Below, piece after piece: positions 53,529 to 63,680 of a DNA stretch of 64,000 nt (the first letter of the stretch is position 1; every line of letters starts with the position of its first letter). The notes beneath the pieces were generated by a model that saw nothing but the letters and a program-made list of their open reading frames with translations, ran no database searches and was not told the origin of the DNA. This DNA comes from Macrothele yani (taxonomy: Eukaryota; Arthropoda; Arachnida; Araneae; Macrothelidae): the NCBI GenBank assembly GCA_039090855.1, contig CM077011.1:26441001-26505000 (forward strand), given 5' to 3'. Both the position numbers and the translations under genes were made by a program.

Positions 53529-54190
53529 TATAATTTATGCTTTGTGTCTTTCGCATGCCAAGATCTTTGTGGGTGTGAAATAAAACGAATGGTACGAGAG
53601 TATACATGGATTTTGTTTGCTAATCAAATAGAAATCGCTACCCTTCCTTGTCGGTGCACCAATTTCAGATACTTCTTTCAGGGCCGCGATAAGAAAATAA
53701 GAATTTGTGAACGAACAGGAAAGTAATAGTCATACAATAGCTTGCGCATGCGCAGATGGACTTTCGTAACTACTTCACACTTCATCGGTATCATGGTCGT
53801 TTCTTACGCGTTCGTCTAAATTTGAATAATATGTATAATAATAATACTGTTTTTGAAAAATAAACAGTCCAAATATTAATACTTGCTATTGCCGTCGCTA
53901 TATGTAATTTAATAAATATTTGCTTTTATGACTCAGATATTTTCTTTTCTTAGTTTGGCGACAATAATATCCATTAATCCACCTATCTAAGTACCGCTCA
54001 ATGTCAGAATTAGTAAACCTTATTGTTGTTGTTATTATTTAATTAAACTTAGTATGTACCGGACTGTACGTCTGTGTGGTCGTACAGTCACAATGTGTTG
54101 TACATAGATAAATGTATGCTCTCGAATCTCTCGTTTTATTTCACACGCACAAAAATCTTGGTATGCGAAAGATCCATAGCATAAACTAAG
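53529..54190. repeat. Inverted repeat pair of about 90 bp
   Basis: 53529-53620 (TTTATGCTTTGTGTCTTTCG...CAAGATCTTTGTGGGTGTG + AAATAAAACGA...GAGTATACATGG) matches the reverse complement of about 54105-54190, with the same motif order and roughly 80 per cent identity by eye. The 480 bp between them is AT-rich and holds no recognised gene. It may be a fold-back element or two insertions of one repeat. Confidence 0.6.
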
Positions 54191-54398
54191 ATGTAGAAAT
54201 AATCTGAGTTTTGTCCATAAGAAAATGGTCACCCCGTTAGCCCTAGTCGTCCGAGTTAGACCAGACTCCTTGATAAGGCATGCGTAGTGAACTTGTCTCC
54301 CCGCACTGGACCGCTTCCCCCTCGGGAAGAACAGCCACAAACTACGATGAGTAGCAAAGTTTCTTACATGGCGAAAGGGTACATTTTTACCATATATA

Positions 54399-55822
54399 AT
54401 AAGGGTATGCAAAGGTTTTGCGCCGTTCTAAGGAGAAAGTACACAGGAACAAACACGAAACCAATACAATTTATTCAACAAAATGCTGGCCGTTAGCATC
54501 AATGATCGTTTGCCACTTTTCAGGCAACAAATGAATGCCCCTGTGATAGAAGGACTCGGGTTTTCAGCTGAAGAATGCAGTGACGACATTTTCCACCTCT
54601 GGAACTGTGGGGAACCGCTGTATGGGTAGGTCATGTTGCACAGAGCGAAACAAATGAAAGTGTGAGGGTGCAATGTCCGAGGAGTACGTTGGGTGCGGTA
54701 AAACCTCCCAGTGTAACTGTTCAAGGGTTGATTTCGTGGTGGCACCGTCATGAGGTCTGGCATTATCGTGTAACAGGATGACTGGGCTGCGTCCTTCATC
54801 AACTAATCACTATATCGTGACTGGGCTTCAGTTTCATCAACTAATCGCTATATCGTGCAGTGATTGCTTCGCCCGGTTTCAAAAGTTCGAAGTACAGCAC
54901 TCCGTGCTTATCCCACCACACACACAACAGCACTTTTTTCCTGAGGATATCCTGTTTTGCAGTGGATGTTGATGGCAGGCATGGGTCGACCCAGGATCGC
55001 TTGCGTACGGGGTTGTCGCAATACACTCATTTTTCATCCCCAGTGACAACCTTTCACAAGAAATTCTTCCCTTGAAACCTCTTCAGCAACGATATGCAGA
55101 TGTCCAATCGTTGACCAATATTATGCTCCGTTAAAGTATGTGGAACCCACTTACCAATCTTCTGGATCTTCCCCAAGGCCCGTAGATGTAGTACCACCGT
55201 CGATTGAGCCTTTTTCAAACGTTTCGCCAGTTGTGTGGTCGATTGTGTGGCATCCTCTTGCAACAGCGATTCCAGCTCCTCGTCTGAGAGTTCCTCCAGT
55301 CTACCTGAAAATGACTTGTCTTCCAAGCTTAGATCACCTTTCTTAAAACTGGCAAACCGTTCTCCACACGTCCGCTCACCCATAACCGTTTTGCCGTACG
55401 CCTCACATATTGAACCAAATGCTTCACTCGCACTTTTCCCTAAATTAAACAGCCTCCCCGGTGGCGCAGTGGTCTAAGCGATAGCCTCTGATGATTCGTC
55501 CGAACGGGGTCTGGGTTCGAATCCCGGTGAGGCATGGATGTTGTGTTTGTCTTACGGCACTGGCTCTCTCTGTTTCCTGGAACTAGTGACCCTAAATTAG
55601 GGACGGGCGACTGCTTATAGCCCATTGAGTTGCTCACGGTGGTCGTTAAATATCCAATCAAAAAAGAAAAATTAAACATGAATAACAAACAGTGCAGCAA
55701 ATGAACTTTTTCGACCGCTATGCTTGGCTTCATGTACGAACTGACAACACGGGTCGCCGGCTGGTTAGACCCTTACAGCGCCCACTAGCGGGGGCGGCGG
55801 AAACTTTGCGTATCCCTAATAC
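54399..55822 (-). pseudogene. mariner-type (DD34D) element interrupted by SINE A
   Basis: Inverted ends of about 20 bp match (ATAAGGGTATGCAAAGG at left; TTAGGGATACGCAAAG read inward at right). The minus-strand N-terminus HLLHCLLFMFN (55675-55740) is cut by the SINE and resumes as LGKSASEAFGSICEAYG. Then come ERTCGERFASFKKGDLSLED, the second DNA-binding part STTQLAKRLKKAQSTVVLHL, GKIQKIGKWVPHTL, VTGDEK, HDNARPHDG and SSDIAPSHFHLF. I count 34 residues between the second Asp and the position of the third Asp, which is His here. Several stops are present, as well as a local direct duplication (ATCAACTAATC, 54798-54848). Confidence 0.9.
55452..55668 (+). mobile_element. SINE A inserted in the mariner ORF
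   Basis: The head GGTGGCGCAGTGGTCTAAGC with B box GGTTCGAATCCCGG, the body and an A-rich end are all present. AAATTAAACA is duplicated at 55442-55451 and 55669-55678. Removing the insert and one repeat restores the mariner N-terminal frame. Confidence 0.93.
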
Positions 55823-56237
55823 ATGATGCATTTTGCTGAATGATTACTTGGCTTCTATTCACTTTACCTCGTTTTCATCCAGATAGGTGGTAGTCTGATT
55901 TTCATTTAGAGTTGTCCAAAGATCTGGTCGATACTCCAAGAGTTCCGCTCTAAATTGATTTCGCCCTTAATGTATGAAAAAGGGAAGGTTTGAAAATCGT
56001 TCAGGTCAGAAGAAAATACTGAAGCTGAGTGTCAATGTTACAATTACGTGGCAACAGAGGGACTTTCTACACTTAAAAGGTGAACTCTCTTTTTGAGATA
56101 AAATGTTTTTTCGATACAAAAACAGAAACTGTAAACAGATATTTTAAATGATTTCATAACCAGACATATAAAACAGAAAATTTTAATTACATCAACATTT
56201 TTTATGCATCTTATTTTTTTCCAAATGATTGCACGAA
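55823..56237. other. Between mariner and receptor exon
   Basis: Probably the 3' untranslated and downstream region of the ionotropic receptor exon that ends at 56238. No clear polyadenylation signal was singled out. Confidence 0.4.
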
Positions 56238-56511
56238 TCATCGAATTTTAATTATTTTTCCTGCTTCTTTGGAAATGATATGGCGCACAGTAAGTGGCGT
56301 CGGTTTTACGTGGCGCCCTAGTAACATTTCGGAGGTAAAGGCACCAAAGGAAACGATAATTCCGATACCTAAAATGAAAAATATGCCTGCCATGTCATTC
56401 AGTTTCAAAGGTACGAAATCTTCGTTTTTATTTTCAGTACAACGATCGTAACCGCCGTACTCTTTTCCAATTCTTTCGTTTAGCCAGTGGGACTGTGCAA
56501 GTCGACGGAAG
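56238..56511 (-). CDS. Ionotropic (glutamate-type) receptor, last exon
   Basis: The minus strand shows a pyrimidine-rich tract followed by CAG (acceptor AG at 56512-56513). An exon of about 90 codons then ends in TGA. The peptide reads FRRLAQSHWLNERIGKEYGG (end of the S2 ligand-binding lobe, before a Cys), ENKNEDFVPLKLNDMAGIFF and then a hydrophobic segment, ILGIGIIVSFGAFTSEML, matching the fourth membrane helix of ionotropic receptors. A short basic tail closes it. The domain order (S2 end, LxLxDxAGIFF, TM4, tail) is that of the IR/iGluR family, a tetrameric ligand-gated channel of the cell membrane. Upstream exons should lie to the right, beyond the Tc1-like element 47 bp away in the presumed intron, but I did not find them. 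It could be a decayed copy, since only one exon is seen. Confidence 0.65.
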
Positions 56512-56558
56512 CTGAAAAAAAAGCACATCATTAAGAGTATTTTTCATACTAAAATATA

Positions 56559-57999
56559 CACTGGCGGAAAGTGAAAAAAGAACACCAAGAAGGAGACGTC
56601 TGATACCAACGAAATTTATACAGCATAATAACGGGATACAGAGGATAACGTGATCAAAACATTATGGCAAAATACAGCTGTATTTGCTGGTAAACTGAAA
56701 AATAACATTTCCATGTAACATGGTTGTTACGAATTTGAACCGGCATGAACTGCGTCACACTGTGCAATTCTGGCATGGAGTCTGTCGTACAGATGTTGGA
56801 TCTAAGTTTGGGGTATTGAGTTCCAAGCATCCTCAATCTAGACGCGTAAATCGGGGATGGTCGTGGCTGGCCGTGGAGACCGGATAAGTCGTTGTCCCAT
56901 AAAATCCCACACGTGCTCAATGGGGGACAAATCCGGTAAACGTGCAGGCCATGAAAGTTTCCTCACACCCTGAAGTGCATGTTTCGTTGCACGTGCCGTG
57001 TGTGGGCGTGCGTTATCTTGCTGGAAAACACCTCGATGGGCCGACCTTACAAATGGCACAACAACTGGCTGAATGATGTTGTTGATGTAGGAGGTACTGT
57101 TTAACGTACCCGGTACAAACACTAGTTGTGTACGGGAGTGATAGCTGATCGCTCCCCAAACTAAGAGACCAGGTGTAGGCCCTGTGTGTCGCTGGCGGAT
57201 GCAAGAAGTGTGGAGACGCTCCCCTGTGCGTCTGCGAACACGCATACGGCCATTGGAGGCTCCCAAGCAGAATCTGCTTTCATCGCTGAACACGACAGAT
57301 CGCCATTGCGTTTTCCAGTGCAGACGTTGGCGACACCACTGCAGCCGTTCCTGACGGTGGGCTGGAGTCAGAGGTACCCATGCCAGAGGCACACGTGCAC
57401 GTAGTCCTGCATCCAGTAGACGGTTGCGGATTGTTCGCACAGTCACCTCAGGTGCAACGGCAGCTCGGATTTGCGTCGCAGTGGATGTACTGCTTGACAA
57501 CGCCGCTCTTCTTATGCGTCGATCGGTCCGCTCATCAGTCCGTCTGTGACTCCCGGTTCCACGTCTTCTCGTGTGGGAATGTTCCTCGGACCATCTACGC
57601 CACCATCGTACCACCACCGATACTTCTCGTCCAATTCGCTCCACAATACGACGATACGACCGCCCGGCCTCGCGGAGTCCGACTAGACGACCTCGCTCAA
57701 AGTCCGATAACTGCTAAAATCGTACACGTCTTCCATGTCCGGGCATTTCAGCTTCTTCAGGGTCTTTGCACGTGTCCGTACGCCGACGACTGATTACATT
57801 CACTTCGCCGTACTCTTTATATCGTCGGTGGTTCACCGACGATAATTTGCATATTATGCCGTGCTGTTGCGTAAGCGCTCACTGGTTGGTCCCGAAATTA
57901 ACATCACACCTACGTAAACTCGAACCCCATTAACATATGTATATTTCATGATCGTCTGCCAATTCCTTCTTGGTGTTCTTTTTTCACTTTCCGCCAGGG
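56559..57999 (-). mobile_element. Complete Tc1-like transposon (second copy of the DD32E-type family)
   Basis: 1.44 kb with the same inverted repeats as the satellite copy at 40.5 kb (CACTGGCGGAAAGTG... and ...CTTTCCGCCAGGG) and TA at both sides. It sits just upstream of the receptor exon, in its presumed last intron. Confidence 0.94.
56730..57720 (-). pseudogene. Tc1-like DDE transposase, catalytic residues kept
   Basis: The frame is open from FERGRLVGLREAGRSYRRIV through TVRTIRNRLLDAGLRARVP, FSDESRFCLGASNGR (first Asp), LLVWGAISYHSRT, QQDNARPHTA (second Asp, intact here) and LPDLSPIEHVWD (Glu), a run of about 290 codons. It then meets TAG after TTIPDLRV (56838) and further changes before the C-terminus. 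A stop also lies just upstream of QLSDFERG. The spacing between the second Asp and the Glu is 32 residues, as in the other copy. Of the Tc1 copies here this one is closest to intact. Confidence 0.9.
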
Positions 58000-58465
58000 T
58001 AGATAAGCAACGCTGTTTAAAAGAAATTATATTACGTGTAAAACTCTGTTTTGGGTGTAAATGGTCTTCATAAATGTTATGTTGTGGAGGACAGATAACA
58101 GAAAAATTTTCGAGCTCTATAAACTTAATGCATACAAGATTTAATAATATGTTATTCTAGACTGGTGCTTTTCCGCATGTTACCATAGTTACCAGAAGTA
58201 GTCAAAATTATTCCCACAGCGTTTGGAGCATGCAATGTCGCAGAACAAAGTGAAAAATGATTAAAAAAGTAGAGTAAGTCCTTTAACTGGTGCGAGTACA
58301 AGAAATCCTTTTACTGGTGTGGCCAGCATTACTCTCTTGGGTAGATGCAAATTCTACGCAGCTGGCTGTTTCATGCGGATTTCAACGAAACGCTAAGAAT
58401 TAATTCTTTAACACTTATTGAGATAATCATTCCTACTCTTTGCTTGTTGTGGGTTTCGTTCTTTC
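58000..58465. other. No recognisable feature
   Basis: Presumed intron sequence if the ionotropic receptor gene extends to the right. No exon was recognised. Confidence 0.35.
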
Positions 58466-58469
58466 TTTT

Positions 58470-59215
58470 GCCTCTTCCCGTGGAGCCAAAAGAAAACGTT
58501 CTCGATTTAGATACAAAAGTTAAAATTATTGAAATCCTTCATAAAGGAAGTTTCAGTGTCAAGCATTTGGCAGAGCAGTCAATGTCCTAAAAACACAAAT
58601 TCGTAACATTTTATAGCGAAAAGACGGAAAAACATAGCATTGGCGTAAGGGTAACAGCTTAACGTTGAGAGAAATGCGAAAAGCAGAAAATGAAGAGTTG
58701 CCTGACATTATCTGGGAGCGGTTTGTTAGTCCAAGAGCAAGATTTTTGCAAATTTCTGACCTTGTCATGCAAGCATAAGCAAGAGGTTTAACCAAAAAAC
58801 TTAGAAAATTATTCCATGCTTCTAATGGATGGTTAGAGAGTTTTTGAAAGGGGTACAGCATTTTGTTCAAGAAAATTTGTTATGGAGTTGCAGATCACAA
58901 ATCCAGTTTCGGATTGGATAGGAAAATTACCAATACTCATTGCAGGCTATGAAAATTGAAACATTGCCAGTAGTAATGAAAGTGATTTTTTTTAAGGCAA
59001 CTGCCGAATAAAATTGTGTGTTTGAAAAGCAGAGCCTGTGGGAAAAGTTTTAATGAACGCCTTACAGTCGTCCATTTATGAGTTTGTGTCTGAGGAGAAG
59101 GAAAAACTATTAGTGATTGCCAATGCCGCCAAACCTTGATGCTTCAATAATGTGGATTGAAAAGAGCTTTGTGTTGAGTGGAAATCGATCAAGAAAGCCA
59201 GGACGATAGCTCAAA
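58470..59215 (+). pseudogene. pogo/Tigger-type transposase remnant
   Basis: Plus-strand pieces in mixed frames follow the order of a CENP-B-like transposase. LDLDTKVKIIEILHKGSFSV is the first DNA-binding helix region. LPDIIWERFVSPRARFLQIS, then GLTKKLRKLFHASNGWLE form the CENP-B-type second domain. PNKIVCLKSRACGKSFNERL + TVV, then MPPNLDASIMWIEKSFV belong to the DDE core. Stops and shifts are frequent. The catalytic domain is incomplete and no terminal repeats were found. Confidence 0.65.
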
Positions 59216-59329
59216 TTATGGCCAATTATGAGCGATACAGCGCCTACTAGTGCGGTAGCTGCTTCAATTGAAGAAAATGGAAGTTAAATGTAAAAAAATA
59301 GAACTTATGAAAGTTACCTTTAATTAATG

Positions 59330-59505
59330 ATTAATGAGATCCTTGAGGCTGATGCTGCGAGACTAAATATTTGATATCTGGTTCGATTTTCGTAAGGAAC
59401 AAACGAAGACCTCTTTGGGTGATATTCAGATGGTTTCTCTGTTTGGTGATAATATGATTAACAGCACTAAAGCCTGATTCTACAAGATATGAGGTACGGA
59501 AATGT
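59330..59505 (-). pseudogene. hAT-superfamily C-terminal dimerisation fragment
   Basis: The minus strand reads RTSYLVESGFSAVNHIITKQ, then RNHLNI and LRLFLTKIEPDI. This matches the hAT C-terminal pattern (T-SYLxESGFSxxxxxxxKxRNRL...LRLxLTxIxPDI) found in ZBED5/SCAND3-type proteins. Only this segment remains. The 4-kb neighbourhood shows no other hAT domain. Confidence 0.7.
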
Positions 59506-59952
59506 ATCAATAAATTAAATATCCTTTACCACATATTTTGATATAACGCCGGCATTTTTTTTTTTTTTTATTTTATTACGCAGGCATTTTTTTATACACG
59601 TGCACTACGTTGTCAAAGGGGAAACATTTTTATGTTGTCGCTCTTATGTACCGATACAAATCGCACAGGAATTATTATGTGTTAATTTTAAGTGCTTTCA
59701 CACAGGTGTTTGTGTCGTCGACTTTTAACGTTGTGTTGTTTTGGCTCTGCAGATAACATTCTCTGCAAGAAGAGAAAACGTTTTTTCGCATTTAATTTCT
59801 ACTTATATTATTTTGTGCGTGGTCTACATCATTAATAAAACGCGTTTTGTGTTATCCTCAGCACTCTGTATTTACGGATAACCTTGTTTTAATTATTATC
59901 TATCTTCAAAATTTAGAGATGGAATTCAAAAGTAAATTGCAAAAGCATAATT

Positions 59953-61850
59953 TAACAAGAAAGATGACACCGAAAATTCGTGTGTAATAAGCACGTCTTT
60001 TGAATCCGTTCTGACGCAAATTAAATTTATCAAAGCTATTCAAAGTTAATGGAACCGGTATGGAAAACAATATATCTGACGAAAGAAAGAAGTTTTTCAA
60101 TCGGGTTTTTAATCCCTCAGATATTGCTGTAAACGGAATCGTGAGCTTACGAACTCTTAGAAACAGCAATATCGATAAAAATAAGATTTGACTTTACGTT
60201 CCCTGGTGGGAAAACCATGCATTATTTTAGGAAGAAAGTATTCTCAAAAGGTTTATCCGTATAAGCGGTATCGGTCCAAGAAAAAAAAATTAGTCGAGTT
60301 TTCAAGAGCCCAGATTTTGCTACAAATACATCAGAAGCAGAAATTAACACTTATGACCCCTGGTGGCCAAACCATTCTTTACCAAACATTAGAAGTTATG
60401 TGAAAAATATTTTCCATCAGGTCTTGTATGCGATACAGGAAGAATTTTTCAAATCAGAGCTTCAGGAGCAGAAATAACGCAGAAAACGCAATTTACCTTT
60501 TTGCCCCCTAGCGGAAAGTCTATGATTTACTTGAAAATTTTGAATTTATAGAAAAAACATTTCGCATCGGAAACACTATCCAAACATTTTCCTAAAAGTT
60601 TTGTCGACATGAGTAGTATCGGTCAACAAACGACTTTTTTCAATCCAGATTTTAGAAGCTCATATTTTGCTGCAAATACAACAGAAGCGGAAATTAAGAT
60701 TTACGCCCCTAGCGGAAAGTCTATGAATTAACTGAAAATTTTGAAGTTTTATAAACCAGATGTCACACTAGAAACACCATCTAACAAAGAAGGAATGTTT
60801 CAAATCGGACTCCTAGAAGTAGATATATTGACAAAAATAAGATATACATCTACGCCCCTGGCGTAGAAACCATGCACTATTTTAAGAAGAAAATGTTTCT
60901 AAAAGGTTTGTCGAGATGACTAGTATCGGTCAACAAACGACGTTTTTTTCAATCGATAATTTATAAGCTCATATTTTGCTGCAAATACAACAGAAGCGGA
61001 AATTAAGATTTACGCCCCGTGGCGGCCAAACTATTTTTTTACAAACATAAGAAATTATGTGCAAACGATTTCCCATCAGGAGCTGTATCCGGTGCAGAAA
61101 AAATGTTTTAAATCGGAGATTAACAAGGAGAGATATAGGAAGAAACGCAATTTACCGCTACGCCCCCTAGCGGAAAGTCTATGAATTACTTGAAAATTTT
61201 GAAATTTTATGAAAAACATGTCACTCGGAAAACACTATCCAACAAAGAAGGAATTTTTCAAATCGGACTCCTAGAAGTAGAGATATTGACAAAAATAAGA
61301 TGTACATCTATGCCCCTGGCGGAGAAACTGCGCAATATTTTAAGAAGAAAATATTCCGAAAAGGTTTATCGATGTGAGCCACTCACATCGATAAGCCTTT
61401 TGGAATTCTTTCGTGGACTGATGCCACATCAGTCCACGAAAGAATTTTTCAATCGATATTTTAGAAGCTCCTATTTTTACGTTCCCTAGCGGAAAATCTG
61501 TGCGTAATTTGAAAAAGTAACTATATCTAAAATTCTCTTCGATATAAATGGAATCGAAAGATAAAAAAAAATTTCAATCGGATGTTTAGAATCAAATATG
61601 TGGAATAAAACGTATTTTTGAATTCGACATCATCTGCATTTACGCCCTCTACCGGCGAAATTGTTCATCGTAAAAAAAATGACGTAAAGGATCAACATTT
61701 GCATATTTCAAGCTTCCGAATGCAAAAAGAATTTTTCAAATCGGACTAATAGTTGCAGAGATATCGTGGGTACAGACATAAGGACGGACGGACAGAGGGA
61801 CAACCCGATAACAGAAGCACGATCTTTTTTTACAAAAGACGTGCTAAAAA
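59953..61850 (+). mobile_element. Family B element, complete copy
   Basis: A leader (AACAAGAAAGATGACACCGA) precedes AGCACGTCTTTT (59990-60001). About ten diverged units with TTACGCCCCTAGCGG, TTTTTCAATCGG and GCTGCAAATACAACAGAAGC follow, then a GGACGGACGGACAGAGGGAC tract (about 61780-61800). The right-end hairpin AGCAC..CTTTT/AAAAG..GTGCT (61816-61845) contains AAAAGACGTGCT (61834-61845), the exact inverse of the left 12-mer. There is no transposase or Rep ORF. Two consecutive long hairpins lie at 61353-61446. Confidence 0.85.
61353..61446. repeat. Two back-to-back hairpins with identical CCA loops
   Basis: Hairpin 1 has AAGGTTTATCGATGTGAG (61361-61378), loop CCA, and its complement with one mismatch. 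Hairpin 2 has a 20-bp arm 61404-61423, loop CCA, and a perfect complement 61427-61446. Ordinary family B units have no such symmetry at this point. Confidence 0.92.
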
Positions 61851-61899
61851 GTCAAACTCGGAAAGTTGTTAGCAATGTATTCGATATATGGCGGAAGAA

Positions 61900-62540
61900 A
61901 AAATTTGCAACAACAGACAAATTTGTAACATCTGATCATGCAGTCCAGTCCTTGGCCTGGACTGCATGTCAGAGCATGCAGTCCATCATCGCTACCGCCG
62001 AGAAAATCCCAATCCACCATTTCGGCAGGCAAGGTAATGTTAACCCTGTTCTACGACCATCGAGGACCATTGGTTCTTGAGAGCCTACCAAAAGTATCAA
62101 CCATCACTGACGAGCGATATTGTCAAACTTTTATGAAGCTTCAACAATTCATCAAAAACAAAAACTTCACTCAGGGTACTGTGCTTCTGCATAATAACGC
62201 CCGGCCGCATACAGCAGTTACCACGCAAAAGACATTGCACCGCCTTTGTTGAGAAGTGCTTCAACATACGGCCTGCAGTTCTTACCTATCGCCCTGCGAT
62301 TTTCACATCTTTCGGCCTAAGAAAACTTCTCAAAGGCAAGCGTTTCATTTCGGATGATCAAGTGCGTGAAGCTGTAGGTAAATGGTTGCAGCAGCAGCCT
62401 GCCTGTTTCTATGCCGCAGTAATGCAAAGACCTGTACAACTATGGAACCGCTGTCCAAATGTTGGGGGCGATTATTTTTAGGTATGTCATGATTTGACAC
62501 TTTCAGGCGAAAAATTTCATTACTTTTTGAATAACCCTTA
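61900..62540 (+). pseudogene. mariner-type transposase, C-terminal fragment
   Basis: About 61995-62250 reads RKSQSTISAGKVMLTLFYDH + RG, then ITDERYCQTFMKLQQFI and LLHNNARPHTA. After a stop it reads LSPCDFHIFRP. The second catalytic Asp is Asn here, and 34 residues on the third Asp is kept. The N-terminal DNA-binding part is missing. The 3' end ATTACTTTTTGAATAACCCT + TATA directly abuts the next Tc1 element. A 12-bp inverted repeat (CATGCAGTCCAG, 61937-61968) lies near the start. Confidence 0.8.
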
Positions 62541-62541
62541 T

Positions 62542-63680
62542 ACGTGGTCGAGTCACATTATTGCGCCCACCACCTAATATCCAAAATTTCCGCCGCGTGC
62601 AGCGCGGACAGCAGCTAGACGGGCTGGGGTGACTCAATAAGGTGATCGAAGGGGTTCACAGATATGTGTAGCCATGCTGACTGCAGTGCATCTGACAGTT
62701 GGTGGAGGGTGTGTGGTGTAGATTCCATAGTGCGAACAACACGATTGGCGTAATCCCACAGATGCTCAATTGGGTTTACGTCTGGGGAATTAGGAGGCCG
62801 GGGATGTACTTTGAAGTCTCCATCGTGTTCTTCTAACCACTCTCGGCCATTTCTAGCTGTGTGACACGTCGCATTGTCGTGTGAAAGATCACATCCGCTC
62901 CAAGAAAGACAACCAGAATGTATCGGTGTACGTGGTCTGCAAGGATGAATTCATAACGCGTTCGGTCCATAGTGCCTTCCACAGGTATGAGTGAACCCAG
63001 AGAATTTCATTCCCCAGGCCATAACGCTGCCCCCACCAGCTTGTGTTCTTCCAGCAATGGTTGAAGAGTGTTTTTTCTCGGATGTTTCTCGCCTTATAAG
63101 CCAACGTCCGTCCGTTCGATGACGCAAGAAACGTGACTCATCGGAGAAGGCAATCCTTTGCCAATCAGCGGAGGTCCAGTCCCGATACTGCGTGCAAATG
63201 TAAGCCTTTTCTCCGATGCACCTTCGTTAGCTTAGGTTCAGTCATCATCCGTCTGCATCGGAGCCCTATACGCAGCAGGATTCGCTGAAATGTCATTTTA
63301 GACACACTTCCGGTAGCCCCGTGGTTCATTCGGCCTGTGAGTTGCTCCACTGTAGCGTTTCGATCGGCCTTCACGCACCTTCGAAGCCGACATTCAACTC
63401 TCACATCAAAGGCACGTGGAACTCCGCAGTTACCAAATCTCTTATTCGCAATGGTGCCAATTCTCCAATTACAATACACTGTAAGCACAGCAGCACGTGA
63501 ACAGTTCACAAGCCTGTTTCAGAAATATTACCACCCTAGGCCTGAAAGCCGATAATCATCCCTTTTTGCAAATCTGATAAATCGCTCCTTTTATCCATGA
63601 CAGAAACAAGGGATATGTTTTCAGAATGCGTACAGCACAGCTTATATACCCTCCAAGCCAGCTCACGACACGTTCATCAA
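62542..63680 (-). pseudogene. Tc1-like element, second degenerate copy of the 35-kb family
   Basis: The left terminus (ACGTGGTCGAGTCACATTATTG) matches the element at 35.08-36.28 kb. Minus-strand remains follow the same order: MDKRSDLSDLQKGMIIGF (about 63595), RRCVKADRNATVEQLTGRMN, WTSADWQRIAFSDESRFLAS (about 63135-63190) and SPDVNPIEHLWDYANRVVRT (about 62740-62800). Many stops and shifts are present. Similarity to the other copy ends after CCAGCTCACGACACG (about 63675), so the right terminal repeat is absent. Confidence 0.85.
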
